Assembly: GCF_002355735.1 (NCBI RefSeq)
Contig: NZ_AP014879.1
Coordinates: 558,001-622,000, forward strand
Origin: Sulfuricaulis limicola
GTDB taxonomy: Bacteria > Pseudomonadota > Gammaproteobacteria > Acidiferrobacterales > Sulfurifustaceae
Direction: 5' to 3'
DNA: 64,000 nucleotides
The notes under the pieces were generated by a model. That model was not told the origin of the DNA. It ran no database searches and saw only the letters and a program-made list of their open reading frames with translations. Below, one piece after another: positions 1 to 8,144 of this stretch (its first letter is position 1; the number at the start of each line of letters is the position of its first letter). The translations under genes were made by a program, and so were the position numbers.

Positions 1-97
1 TTCGGTAAATTATATTGCCTTAAATCAAAGTATTTCATTTAAATTCCTTTTAAATTCATAATATTACTGTTAACTGTCTAAAAATGAGGAGTTAATC

Positions 98-520
98 ATG
101 TCAAAGCTCAAAGGAAGCAAGACCGAAACCAGCCTGAAGGAGGCCTTTGCCGGCGAATCCCAGGCCAACCGTCGTTATCTGTATTTCGCCGCCAAGGCCG
201 ACGTGGAAGGCTTTAACGACGTTTCGGCCGTATTTCGCTCCACCGCGGAAGGCGAAACCGGCCACGCCCACGGTCACCTGGAGTACCTGGAGCAGTGTGG
301 CGATCCGGCCACCGGCATGCCGATCGGCGCAACCTCGGACAACCTGAAGGCCGCCATTGCCGGCGAGACTCACGAGTACACCGACATGTACCCGGGCATG
401 GCCAAGACCGCGCGCGACGAAGGCTTTGCCGAAATCGCCGACTGGTTCGAGACGCTGGCCAAGGCCGAGCGTTCCCACGCCAATCGGTTCCAGAAGGCTC
501 TCGATACCCTGGGCAAGTAA
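98..520 (+). CDS. Rubrerythrin (diiron domain only)
   Basis: A 140-residue ferritin-like four-helix protein with the rubrerythrin diiron ligands in [13 protein letters not shown] (about residues 15-27), ExxH in the second helix ([10 protein letters not shown]) and later AGETHEY and [11 protein letters not shown]. It lacks the C-terminal rubredoxin domain of classical rubrerythrin, so electrons must come from a partner. Family role: reduction of peroxide in the cytoplasm. The start follows a good GAGGA site 7 bases upstream. It heads a short cluster with a CCG-type Fe-S oxidoreductase and a DUF3501 protein, although a terminator-like hairpin separates it from them. The preceding ~97 bases are very AT-rich and presumably hold the promoter, but I see no consensus hexamers. 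Confidence 0.95.
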   Translation: MSKLKGSKTETSLKEAFAGESQANRRYLYFAAKADVEGFNDVSAVFRSTAEGETGHAHGHLEYLEQCGDPATGMPIGATSDNLKAAIAGETHEYTDMYPGMAKTARDEGFAEIADWFETLAKAERSHANRFQKALDTLGK

Positions 521-536
521 ATCTCGGAAATGAATG

Positions 537-572
537 AACGGCGGGGTTGGTACTCCAGCCCCGTTGTTTCAT
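537..572 (+). terminator. Terminator-like hairpin after rubrerythrin
   Basis: The stem CGGGGTTGG pairs with CCAGCCCCG around a short loop and is flanked by AAC and GTT plus a short T-run. It lies 16 bases after the rubrerythrin stop. It may act as an attenuator, since the next genes point the same way. Confidence 0.6.
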
Positions 573-657
573 TATTGCCGGCTTTGATTGCTATCAAAGC
601 TGCGCGCACCCCCTGAGAGCAGGATGTTCTGAATTCATTGATCAGGCAGACACGACC

Positions 658-2004
658 ATGAGCCAACCGACTGAAGGCCGACGTGAAGGCAGTCTCCAGG
701 CGCCGACAAGGCATCCTCTGGAGTGGCGCGATCCCGGGTTTTACAACGAAGAAGCGCTCATGGAAGAGCTCGAGCGCGTGTTCGATATCTGCCACGGATG
801 CCGTCGCTGTGTCAGTCTGTGCCATTCTTTCCCCTCACTATTCGACCTCGTCGACAATTCGCCGACGCTGGAAATGGACGGCGTCAAGAAGGAGGATTAC
901 TGGCAGGTCGTCGATCACTGCTATCTGTGCGACCTGTGTTTCATGACCAAGTGCCCGTACGTGCCGCCGCACGAATGGAACATCGATTTTCCGCACCTGA
1001 TGCTGCGCGCCAAGGCGGTGAAGTTCAGGAAGGGTGACATCAAAAAGCGTGACAGGCTGCTGACCAGCACCGACATGGTCGGCAAGCTGGCCGGTATTCC
1101 GGTGATTGTGCAGACGGTGAATGCCGCAAACCGGTCCGGCGCCATGCGCAAGATGCTGGACAAGGTATTAGGCGTACATCCGGATGCGGTATTGCCGGAG
1201 TATCACAGCAAGACGCTGCGCAAGCGCATGAAGAACCGGAATGGTGACGTGTTGACACCCGAGCCGGCCGGACGCACACGCGGCAAGGTCGCGCTGTTCG
1301 CCACCTGTTACGGTAACTATAACGAACCGCATGTCGGCGAAGATCTGATCGCCGTTTTCGAGCACAACGGCATTCCCGTGACACTGGCGGAGAAGGAACG
1401 TTGCTGCGGCATGCCCAAGCTGGAACTGGGTGACCTCGAGGCCGTGGCGCGCGCCAAAGAGGCCAATATCCCGGTGCTGGCCAAACTCGTGGACGCGGGC
1501 TGGGACATCGTCGCGCCGGTGCCGTCCTGCGTGCTGATGTTCAAGCAGGAACTGCCGCTCATGTTTCCCGACGATCCCGAGGTGGCCAGGGTCAGGCAGG
1601 CCATTTTCGATCCGTTCGAGTACCTGATGCTGCGGCACAAAGAGGGGAAACTGAAAACCGATTTCAGGCAGGAGCTGGGGTCTGTGGCGTACCACGTGCC
1701 GTGTCACCTGCGCGTGCAGAACATCGGTCTCAAGACCCGCGAGGCGCTGAGCCTCGTGCCCAACACCAAGATCGACACCATCGAGCGCTGTTCCGGGCAT
1801 GACGGCACCTACGCGGTGAAAAGCGAGTGCCACAAGATTTCCATGAAGATCTGCAAACCCGTGGTGAACCGGGTGGAGCAGGCCAAGCCGGATCATTATT
1901 CCAGCGATTGCCCCATGGCCGGGCACCAGATCGAGAACGGCCTGGAGGGCGACATGAAGCCGGAACATCCGATGTCGTTGTTGCGCCAAGCCTACGGCAT
2001 TTAA
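658..2004 (+). CDS. Heterodisulfide reductase/GlpC-like Fe-S oxidoreductase (CCG domains)
   Basis: The protein has about 448 residues. Two [4Fe-4S] motifs lie in the N-terminal third ([12 protein letters not shown], then [13 protein letters not shown]). Two cysteine-rich CCG domains follow: [10 protein letters not shown] with ERCCGMP, then YHVPCHLR with a variant [10 protein letters not shown] in place of the usual CCG, and a final SDCPMAGHQ. This architecture matches GlpC/HdrD-type electron-transfer subunits, usually soluble or membrane-associated. I chose the ATG at 658 because an upstream in-frame extension would run through the terminator hairpin; its ribosome site is weak. The neighbouring rubrerythrin and DUF3501 genes form a recurring trio, so I infer a role in electron delivery for peroxide or redox defence. 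The substrate is unknown. Confidence 0.9.
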   Translation: MSQPTEGRREGSLQAPTRHPLEWRDPGFYNEEALMEELERVFDICHGCRRCVSLCHSFPSLFDLVDNSPTLEMDGVKKEDYWQVVDHCYLCDLCFMTKCPYVPPHEWNIDFPHLMLRAKAVKFRKGDIKKRDRLLTSTDMVGKLAGIPVIVQTVNAANRSGAMRKMLDKVLGVHPDAVLPEYHSKTLRKRMKNRNGDVLTPEPAGRTRGKVALFATCYGNYNEPHVGEDLIAVFEHNGIPVTLAEKERCCGMPKLELGDLEAVARAKEANIPVLAKLVDAGWDIVAPVPSCVLMFKQELPLMFPDDPEVARVRQAIFDPFEYLMLRHKEGKLKTDFRQELGSVAYHVPCHLRVQNIGLKTREALSLVPNTKIDTIERCSGHDGTYAVKSECHKISMKICKPVVNRVEQAKPDHYSSDCPMAGHQIENGLEGDMKPEHPMSLLRQAYGI

Positions 2005-2020
2005 ATAATGAGGTGATGCG

Positions 2021-2644
2021 ATGAATATACAGACTTCCATGAGCGAGAGGATTTCCATGAAGAAGCTGACCCGCGATGATCTCTATTCGCTTGAAAAATA
2101 TGCCGAGGTCCGTCCCGGATTTCGCGCACAGGTCATGGCGCACAAGCAAAACCGTCGAGTCGTCATCGGCCCGAACGCTACGTTGTATTTTGAAGACCGG
2201 CTCACCATGCAATACCAGGTGCAGGAAATGCTCCGCATCGAGCGCATTTTCGAATCCGGCGGCATCAACGATGAGCTGGAGGCCTATAACCCCCTCATCC
2301 CGGACGGTCATAACTGGAAGGCGACGTTTATGGTCGAGTTCCCGGATGTCGAGGAGCGCCGCGCGTCCTTGAGGCGTCTGAAAGGCGTGGAAAAACACGT
2401 ATGGGCGCGCGTGGCCGGTTTCGAGCCGGTGCGTCCGATTGCCGACGAAGATCTGGAGCGCGAGGACGAGGAGAAAACGTCTTCGGTCCACTTCCTGCGC
2501 TTCGAGCTGACACCCGACATGGTCAGGGCGGTCAAGCAGGGTGCGGCGATTTCCATGGGCATCGATCATCCGGCCTACAACCATCAGGTCGATCCCGTCC
2601 CGGTCGCGACACGCGACTCCCTGGCGCAGGACCTGTCCGGCTGA
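2021..2644 (+). CDS. DUF3501 family protein
   Basis: A 207-residue soluble protein whose conserved start MKKLTRDDLYSLEKYAEVR is typical of DUF3501. The family has no known biochemical role but is very often encoded beside CCG-type Fe-S oxidoreductases, as here. The ATG at 2021 has AGGTGAT just upstream; an internal ATG at 2057 matches the family N-terminus and could be the true start. It lies 16 bases after the Fe-S oxidoreductase, so the two are almost certainly co-transcribed. There are no membrane segments or cysteine clusters. Confidence 0.9.
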   Translation: MNIQTSMSERISMKKLTRDDLYSLEKYAEVRPGFRAQVMAHKQNRRVVIGPNATLYFEDRLTMQYQVQEMLRIERIFESGGINDELEAYNPLIPDGHNWKATFMVEFPDVEERRASLRRLKGVEKHVWARVAGFEPVRPIADEDLEREDEEKTSSVHFLRFELTPDMVRAVKQGAAISMGIDHPAYNHQVDPVPVATRDSLAQDLSG

Positions 2645-2737
2645 CGCGCAGCATCGGACGTAATGTCATCGCGCCCTGACATGCGCGCGGCGTGATGTCT
2701 CGTGCGCGGCGCGCATCTGCTGTATACTGCGCGCCCG

Positions 2738-3307
2738 ATGCAAGGAGCCACCCGTTTTATCTCTCAGCGAGTCGGGGAAAAAAGATTTTTCTTCGCCCGC
2801 CTGCTGCTGTTCATGGCGGTGTTCGCCGCCATTTCTCCAGTCCACGCCAAGCGCGATGCCTACGGGATGGAAAAGGAGTATTTCGATTTCGACGAGAGCC
2901 AGGCGGAGCGGTGGAAGGAAAGCGATATTACCCTCCCACCATACCCCCGGGACGAGAATCTCCTGGCGGTCCTCCTGCCCGCGACGGACACTCTTAAAAT
3001 CTATATCGACCGCGCGTCGCTGTCGCGCGGCCCGGATCGCGTCGCGCGGTTTTCGCTCGTGGTGCAAAGCCCCTCCGGTGCGCGCAGTGTTTTCTACGAC
3101 GGCCTGCGCTGTGAAACCCGGGAATACAAGACCTATGCCATCGGCAGCCCGGAACAGACGTTCACGCCGGTCAAGCATGCCGCGTGGCGTGCCATACCGC
3201 GGCCCGCGAGCAATGCCTTTCGTTATCATCTCTACCAGGATTACATCTGCGATGCGCATGCCTCTGCCCGGACCCCCGAGGACCTTGTGCGCCTGCTGAC
3301 CCGGTAA
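2738..3307 (+). CDS. CNP1-like family exported protein
   Basis: About 189 residues, starting with a basic stretch and a hydrophobic segment (FFARLLLFMAVFAAISPVHA) that reads as a signal peptide cleaved after VHA. The mature part carries features of the CNP1-like family (WKESDITLPPYPRDENLLAV; RFSLVVQSPSGARSVFYDGLRC). Two cysteines remain, which could form a disulfide in the periplasm. Function is unknown. An in-frame GTG start at 2702 is possible, but the ATG at 2738 gives a more normal signal peptide. It is followed closely by parE on the same strand. Confidence 0.8.
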   Translation: MQGATRFISQRVGEKRFFFARLLLFMAVFAAISPVHAKRDAYGMEKEYFDFDESQAERWKESDITLPPYPRDENLLAVLLPATDTLKIYIDRASLSRGPDRVARFSLVVQSPSGARSVFYDGLRCETREYKTYAIGSPEQTFTPVKHAAWRAIPRPASNAFRYHLYQDYICDAHASARTPEDLVRLLTR

Positions 3308-3348
3308 CGCCGATGAACTTCGTTTATTTCAGGATTGCCTGACCGCCC

Positions 3349-5241
3349 ATGAGCGCCGCCTACGATTCCTCCGCCATTGAAGTCCTGACCGGCCTCGAGC
3401 CGGTGCGCCGCCGTCCGGGTATGTATACCCAGACCGACCGTCCCAACCATCTCGCCCAGGAGGTCGTCGACAACAGCGTGGACGAGGCCATCGCGGGGCA
3501 TTGCAGCGCCATCGACGTCACGCTGCACGGCGACGGCTCGCTCTCGGTCGCGGACAACGGCCGCGGCATGCCGGTGGACAAGCACAAGGAAGAGGGTGTG
3601 TCGGGCGTCGAGGTGATCCTCACGCGTCTGCACGCGGGCGGAAAATTTTCGAACAAGAATTACACCTACTCCGGCGGCCTGCATGGCGTCGGCGTGTCGG
3701 TGGTCAACGCGCTGTCGCACAAGCTGGAAGTCACGGTGCGGCGCGACGGCAAGGAATACCGCATGGCCTATGCCGACGGCCAGAAGACCTCCGAACTGAA
3801 AGCGGTTGGCAAGGCGGAAAAAAACGTCACCGGCAGCATCATCCGTTTCTGGCCCGACGCCCAGTTCTTCGACACGGTGAAATTCCATGTCCCGCGCCTG
3901 AAGCACGTGCTGCGCGCCAAGGCGGTGCTGTGTCCGGACCTGTACATCAGCTTCACCAACGAGGCCGACAGCAAGGACAACGAGGAGTGGCATTACGAGG
4001 ACGGCCTCACGGATTACCTCAAGACCCAGATCGAGGGCTGGGAGTATCTTCCCGACGAGCCCTTCGTCGGCCACCATAAAGGCGACGACGGCGAGGTGGA
4101 CTGGGCCATCGTGTGGCTGCCGGCGGGCGGCGAGCCGATCATGGAGAGTTACGTCAACCTCATCCCGACCACGCAGGACGGTACGCACATCAATGGTTTC
4201 CGCGCCGGCCTGACCGACGCCATGCGCGAGTTCTGCGAGTTCCGCGACCTGCTGCCGCGCGGGGTGAAGCTCGCGCCCGAGGACATCTGGGGCAAGTCGA
4301 GTTACGTGTTCTCGCTCAAGATGCGCGACCCGCAGTTCTCGGGCCAGACCAAGGAGCGCCTGACCTCGCGCGAGGCCGCCAGCTTCGTGCAGGGCGTGAC
4401 CAAGGACTCTTTCAGCCTGTGGCTCAACCACCACGTGGCCGACGCCGAGAAGATTGCGGCACTCGCCATCGAGGCCGCGCAGGAACGCCAGCGCGCCGAC
4501 AAGAAGGTGGCGCGCAAGAAAATCGGCACCGGCCCGGCGCTGCCCGGCAAGCTCGCCGATTGCGTGGCCCAGGATCTGTCGCGCACCGAGCTGTTTCTGG
4601 TGGAGGGTGATTCCGCCGGCGGCTCGGCCAAGCAGGCGCGCGACCGCGACTTCCAGGCCATCATGCCGTTGCGCGGCAAGATCCTGAACACCTGGGAAGT
4701 GGACCCGGCCGAGGTGCTGGGCTCGCAGGAGGTGCATGACATCGCCGTGGCGCTGGGCGTGGACCCGGGTTCGAGCAATCTCGAAGGCCTGCGTTACGGC
4801 AAGGTCTGCATCCTGGCCGACGCCGATTCCGACGGCGCACATATCGCCACGCTGCTGTGCGCGCTGTTCGTGCGTCATTTCCGGCCGCTGGTGGCGGACG
4901 GGCGCGTGTGCGTCGCCATGCCGCCGCTGTACCGCGTCGACGTCGGCAAGGAGATTTATTACGCGCTCGACGATGAGGAGAAACAGGCGCTGCTCAAGCG
5001 CATCGAGTCGAGTGGCGCGCGCGCCAAACCGATGGTGACGCGCTTCAAGGGCCTGGGCGAGATGAATCCCGAACAGCTGCGTGAGACCACCATGGACCCG
5101 AAGACACGCCGGCTGGTGCAGCTCGAAATCGCGGCCGGCGACAACACCAGCAAGATGCTCGACATGCTGCTCGGCAAGAAGCGCGCCGCCGATCGCAAGA
5201 GCTGGCTCGAGAAGAATGGCAACAAGGCGGAGGTGCTCTGA
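3349..5241 (+). CDS. parE: DNA topoisomerase IV subunit B
   Basis: A 630-residue type IIA topoisomerase ATPase subunit. GHKL ATPase motifs are visible in order: EVVDNSVDEAIAG (residues ~31-43), DNGRGMPV (~66-73) and GGLHGVGVSVVNALS (~106-120). The TOPRIM metal-binding motifs are VEGDSAGGSAKQARDRDFQ (~418) and DADSDGAHI (~490). With ParC it decatenates daughter chromosomes after replication. The length and the lack of the GyrB insertion fit ParE rather than GyrB. Its TGA stop overlaps the ATG of the next gene, so translation is probably coupled through the SRPBCC gene to parC. Confidence 0.97.
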   Translation: MSAAYDSSAIEVLTGLEPVRRRPGMYTQTDRPNHLAQEVVDNSVDEAIAGHCSAIDVTLHGDGSLSVADNGRGMPVDKHKEEGVSGVEVILTRLHAGGKFSNKNYTYSGGLHGVGVSVVNALSHKLEVTVRRDGKEYRMAYADGQKTSELKAVGKAEKNVTGSIIRFWPDAQFFDTVKFHVPRLKHVLRAKAVLCPDLYISFTNEADSKDNEEWHYEDGLTDYLKTQIEGWEYLPDEPFVGHHKGDDGEVDWAIVWLPAGGEPIMESYVNLIPTTQDGTHINGFRAGLTDAMREFCEFRDLLPRGVKLAPEDIWGKSSYVFSLKMRDPQFSGQTKERLTSREAASFVQGVTKDSFSLWLNHHVADAEKIAALAIEAAQERQRADKKVARKKIGTGPALPGKLADCVAQDLSRTELFLVEGDSAGGSAKQARDRDFQAIMPLRGKILNTWEVDPAEVLGSQEVHDIAVALGVDPGSSNLEGLRYGKVCILADADSDGAHIATLLCALFVRHFRPLVADGRVCVAMPPLYRVDVGKEIYYALDDEEKQALLKRIESSGARAKPMVTRFKGLGEMNPEQLRETTMDPKTRRLVQLEIAAGDNTSKMLDMLLGKKRAADRKSWLEKNGNKAEVL

Positions 5242-5678
5242 TGCCGACCATCAAGACAGCCGTGGACGTCGCCACCTCGGCCGAGATCGTGTGGCGCGTG
5301 TTGACGGATTTCCCGTCCTATCCGAAATGGAATCCGTACCTCGTATCCGTCCAGGGAAACTCCTCATCGGGCGCGCGCCTGAAAATCCAGGCGCGTTTTC
5401 CGAACAGCCATGCATTTAAATTTTCAGCGCGCATCGTCAAGGCCATCCCCGCCACCGAACTGCGCTGGCGCCGCCGGCGACTGCTGGAAGGCGTGTTCGA
5501 CCGCGAGCAGGCGTTCTTTATCATACCGAACGGCATCAAGGGCGTGCGCTTCATCCAGCGCGAGCATTTCTCCGGTCTGCTGGCGGCGCTGATCATGCCC
5601 TTCATTTCCGGCAAAACAACCAAGGCCTTCAACCTGATGAATCTGGCGTTGAAACGGACCGCCGAGGCGAAACACTGA
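5241..5678 (+). CDS. SRPBCC (START/polyketide cyclase-like) domain protein
   Basis: A 145-residue protein with the pattern of the SRPBCC fold: a first strand ([31 protein letters not shown]), a central set of strands, and a C-terminal helix. The family binds small hydrophobic ligands, but individual substrates cannot be read from sequence. It is sandwiched between parE and parC with one-base overlaps at both ends (TGATG), so all three are likely translated as a unit. That position makes a link to topoisomerase IV possible, but co-expression alone is equally likely. Confidence 0.85.
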   Translation: MPTIKTAVDVATSAEIVWRVLTDFPSYPKWNPYLVSVQGNSSSGARLKIQARFPNSHAFKFSARIVKAIPATELRWRRRRLLEGVFDREQAFFIIPNGIKGVRFIQREHFSGLLAALIMPFISGKTTKAFNLMNLALKRTAEAKH

Positions 5679-7996
5679 TGGCGAAGAAAACCACGGGCAA
5701 GGGAAACGGCGCGACCAAGAAGACCCGGGCCACGCGCGGCAAGGCGCAACCCATCACGCGTCCGCGTGTGGCTTCGATCGAACGCTTGCCGCTGTCAACA
5801 TTCACCGAGAAGGCGTACCTGGACTATTCCATGTACGTCATCCTCGATCGCGCGCTGCCGCATATCGGCGACGGCCTCAAGCCGGTGCAACGGCGCATCA
5901 TTTACGCGATGTCGGAGCTTGGGCTCAGCGCCGCCAGCAAGCACAAGAAATCGGCGCGCACCGTGGGCGACGTGCTCGGCAAGTTCCATCCGCACGGCGA
6001 CACTGCCTGTTACGAGGCCATGGTGCTGATGGCCCAGCCGTTCAGCTACCGCTATCCGCTCATCGACGGCCAGGGCAACTGGGGCTCGCCCGACGATCCC
6101 AAGTCGTTCGCCGCCATGCGCTACACCGAGTCGCGGCTCACGCGCTTCGCGCAGATCCTGCTGTCCGAGCTGGAGCAGGGCACGGTGGAATGGGCGCCCA
6201 ACTTCGACGGCACGCTGCAGGAGCCGCGAACCATGCCGGCGCGCCTGCCGCATGTCCTGCTCAACGGCACCACCGGCATCGCCGTCGGCATGGCCACCGA
6301 CATCCCGCCGCACAACGTGCGCGAGGTGGCCGCGGCCTGCGTGCACCTGCTGGAGGAGCCGGACGCCGGTCTCAAGGACCTGTTCAAGCACATCAAGGGC
6401 CCGGACTATCCGACCGAGGCCGAGATCATCACCCCGAAGAGCGAAATCCGCGCCATCTACGAAACCGGCAACGGCTCGATCCGCGCCCGCGCCCGCTGGG
6501 AGAGCGAGGACGGCAATATCGTGATCACGGCGCTGCCGTACCAGGTGTCGGGCTCCAAGGTCATCGAGCAGATCGCGCAGCAGATGCAGCAAAAGAAGCT
6601 GCCCATGGTCGAGGACCTGCGCGACGAGTCCGACCACCAGAACCCGACGCGCCTGGTGATCGTGCCGCGCTCCAACCGCATCGATCCGGTGGAGCTGATG
6701 TCGCACCTGTTCGCCACCACCGACCTCGAGCGCAGCTATCGCGTGAACCTGAACATGATCGGCCTCGACGGCCGGCCACGGGTGTACAACCTCAAGGAAC
6801 TGCTCAAGGAGTGGCTCAAGTTCCGCACCGAGACCGTGCGCCGGCGCCTGCAGCACCGCTTCGAGCGCGTCGAGGCCCGGCTGCACATCCTCGACGGCCT
6901 GCTGGCCGCGTTCCTGAACCTGGACGAGGTCATCCGCATCATCCGACGCGAGGACGAACCGAAGCCGGTGCTCATGAAGCGCTTCAAGCTGACCGAGATC
7001 CAGGCGGAAGCGATCCTCGAAACCCGCTTGCGTCACCTCGCCAAGCTCGAGGAAATGAAAATCCGTGGCGAGCAGGACGAGCTGACCCGTGAGCGCCAGC
7101 ACCTGGAGAAGACACTCAAATCCGCACGGTTGCTGAAGCAGGTGGTGCGTGACGAACTCATCGCCGACGCGCATGAATACGGTGACGCGCGCCGCTCGCC
7201 GCTGGTCGAGCGCGAGGCCGCGCAGCAGATCGACCAGACCGCGCTGCTGCCGACCGAACCGGTGACCGTGATCCTGTCCGAGAAGGGCTGGGTGCGCGCC
7301 GCCAAGGGCCACGACATGGACCCGCGCACGCTCGACTACAAGGCCGGTGACAAATTCCACCAGGCCGCGCGCGGCAAGAGCAACCAGCTGGCGGTGTTCA
7401 TTGACTCCACCGGCCGCACCTATTCATTGCCGGCGCACAAGCTGCCGTCGGCGCGCGGCCACGGCGAACCCCTGAGCTCGAGCCTCAATCCGCCGCCGGG
7501 CGCCACCTGGGCTGGGACCATGATGGGAGCCCCGGAGGATCTGTACCTGCTGGCGACCAACGCGGGTTATGGTTTCGTCGCGAAGCTCGAGGACCTGGTT
7601 TCGAACAAGAAGGCCGGCAAGACGGTGCTCAAAGCCACCAAGGACGCGAAAGTCCTGCCACCGCAGCCGGTCAGTGACCTTAAAAAGGACCTGCTCGCGG
7701 CCGTCACCAGCACCGGCCAGATGCTGGTGTTCAAAGTGAAGGACCTGCCGCAGATGCCCCGGGGCAAGGGCAACAGGATTCTCAACGTCCCCACGGCGAA
7801 ATTCGCCAAGCGCGAGGAGGCCGTTGCCGGCGTCGCGGTTTTCGGCGAAGGCAAGCCGCTCGTGGTCCACACTGCCAAGGGCGATCTCACCGTGTCGCGC
7901 GAGGAGGTCGAGCTTTACGAGGGCGAACGCGCCCAGCGCGGTTCGCGGTTGCCGAAGGGATACCAGGAAGTACAGGGAATCGAAGTAAAGGAGTAA
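5678..7996 (+). CDS. parC: DNA topoisomerase IV subunit A
   Basis: A 772-residue DNA cleavage-religation subunit. The catalytic tyrosine sits in [10 protein letters not shown] at about residue 149, and the quinolone-determining stretch [15 protein letters not shown] is intact. The N-terminus starts with a Lys/Arg-rich tail before [20 protein letters not shown]. The C-terminal part forms the degenerate beta-pinwheel (e.g. [13 protein letters not shown]), shorter than in GyrA and without a GyrA box. It is the last gene of the parE-SRPBCC-parC unit and is followed by a strong hairpin terminator. Confidence 0.97.
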   Translation: MAKKTTGKGNGATKKTRATRGKAQPITRPRVASIERLPLSTFTEKAYLDYSMYVILDRALPHIGDGLKPVQRRIIYAMSELGLSAASKHKKSARTVGDVLGKFHPHGDTACYEAMVLMAQPFSYRYPLIDGQGNWGSPDDPKSFAAMRYTESRLTRFAQILLSELEQGTVEWAPNFDGTLQEPRTMPARLPHVLLNGTTGIAVGMATDIPPHNVREVAAACVHLLEEPDAGLKDLFKHIKGPDYPTEAEIITPKSEIRAIYETGNGSIRARARWESEDGNIVITALPYQVSGSKVIEQIAQQMQQKKLPMVEDLRDESDHQNPTRLVIVPRSNRIDPVELMSHLFATTDLERSYRVNLNMIGLDGRPRVYNLKELLKEWLKFRTETVRRRLQHRFERVEARLHILDGLLAAFLNLDEVIRIIRREDEPKPVLMKRFKLTEIQAEAILETRLRHLAKLEEMKIRGEQDELTRERQHLEKTLKSARLLKQVVRDELIADAHEYGDARRSPLVEREAAQQIDQTALLPTEPVTVILSEKGWVRAAKGHDMDPRTLDYKAGDKFHQAARGKSNQLAVFIDSTGRTYSLPAHKLPSARGHGEPLSSSLNPPPGATWAGTMMGAPEDLYLLATNAGYGFVAKLEDLVSNKKAGKTVLKATKDAKVLPPQPVSDLKKDLLAAVTSTGQMLVFKVKDLPQMPRGKGNRILNVPTAKFAKREEAVAGVAVFGEGKPLVVHTAKGDLTVSREEVELYEGERAQRGSRLPKGYQEVQGIEVKE

Positions 7997-7997
7997 A

Positions 7998-8032
7998 CAT
8001 AAACGCCGCGAAAGCGGCGTTTATGTTTTGGG
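7998..8032 (+). terminator. Rho-independent terminator after parC
   Basis: A near-perfect hairpin with stem ATAAACGCCGC, a GAAA loop and GCGGCGTTTAT, followed by GTTTT. It begins right after the parC stop codon. Confidence 0.9.
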
Positions 8033-8144
8033 TTCGGGTAATTTCCTTCTCCAATCCATTGATGCCAATCCTGGCGGCGCAACAAAATGCCCGGCTTGCG
8101 CGTACAATGGAGCCCACGACGTAGTGCACGGAGAGCACTGACCC

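Noticed and set aside
63-77. The 15-mer ATTACTGTTAACTGT shared with 28547-28561, both upstream of genes
   Set aside because: One or two 15-base matches are expected by chance in 64 kb; without a third site it cannot be called an operator.
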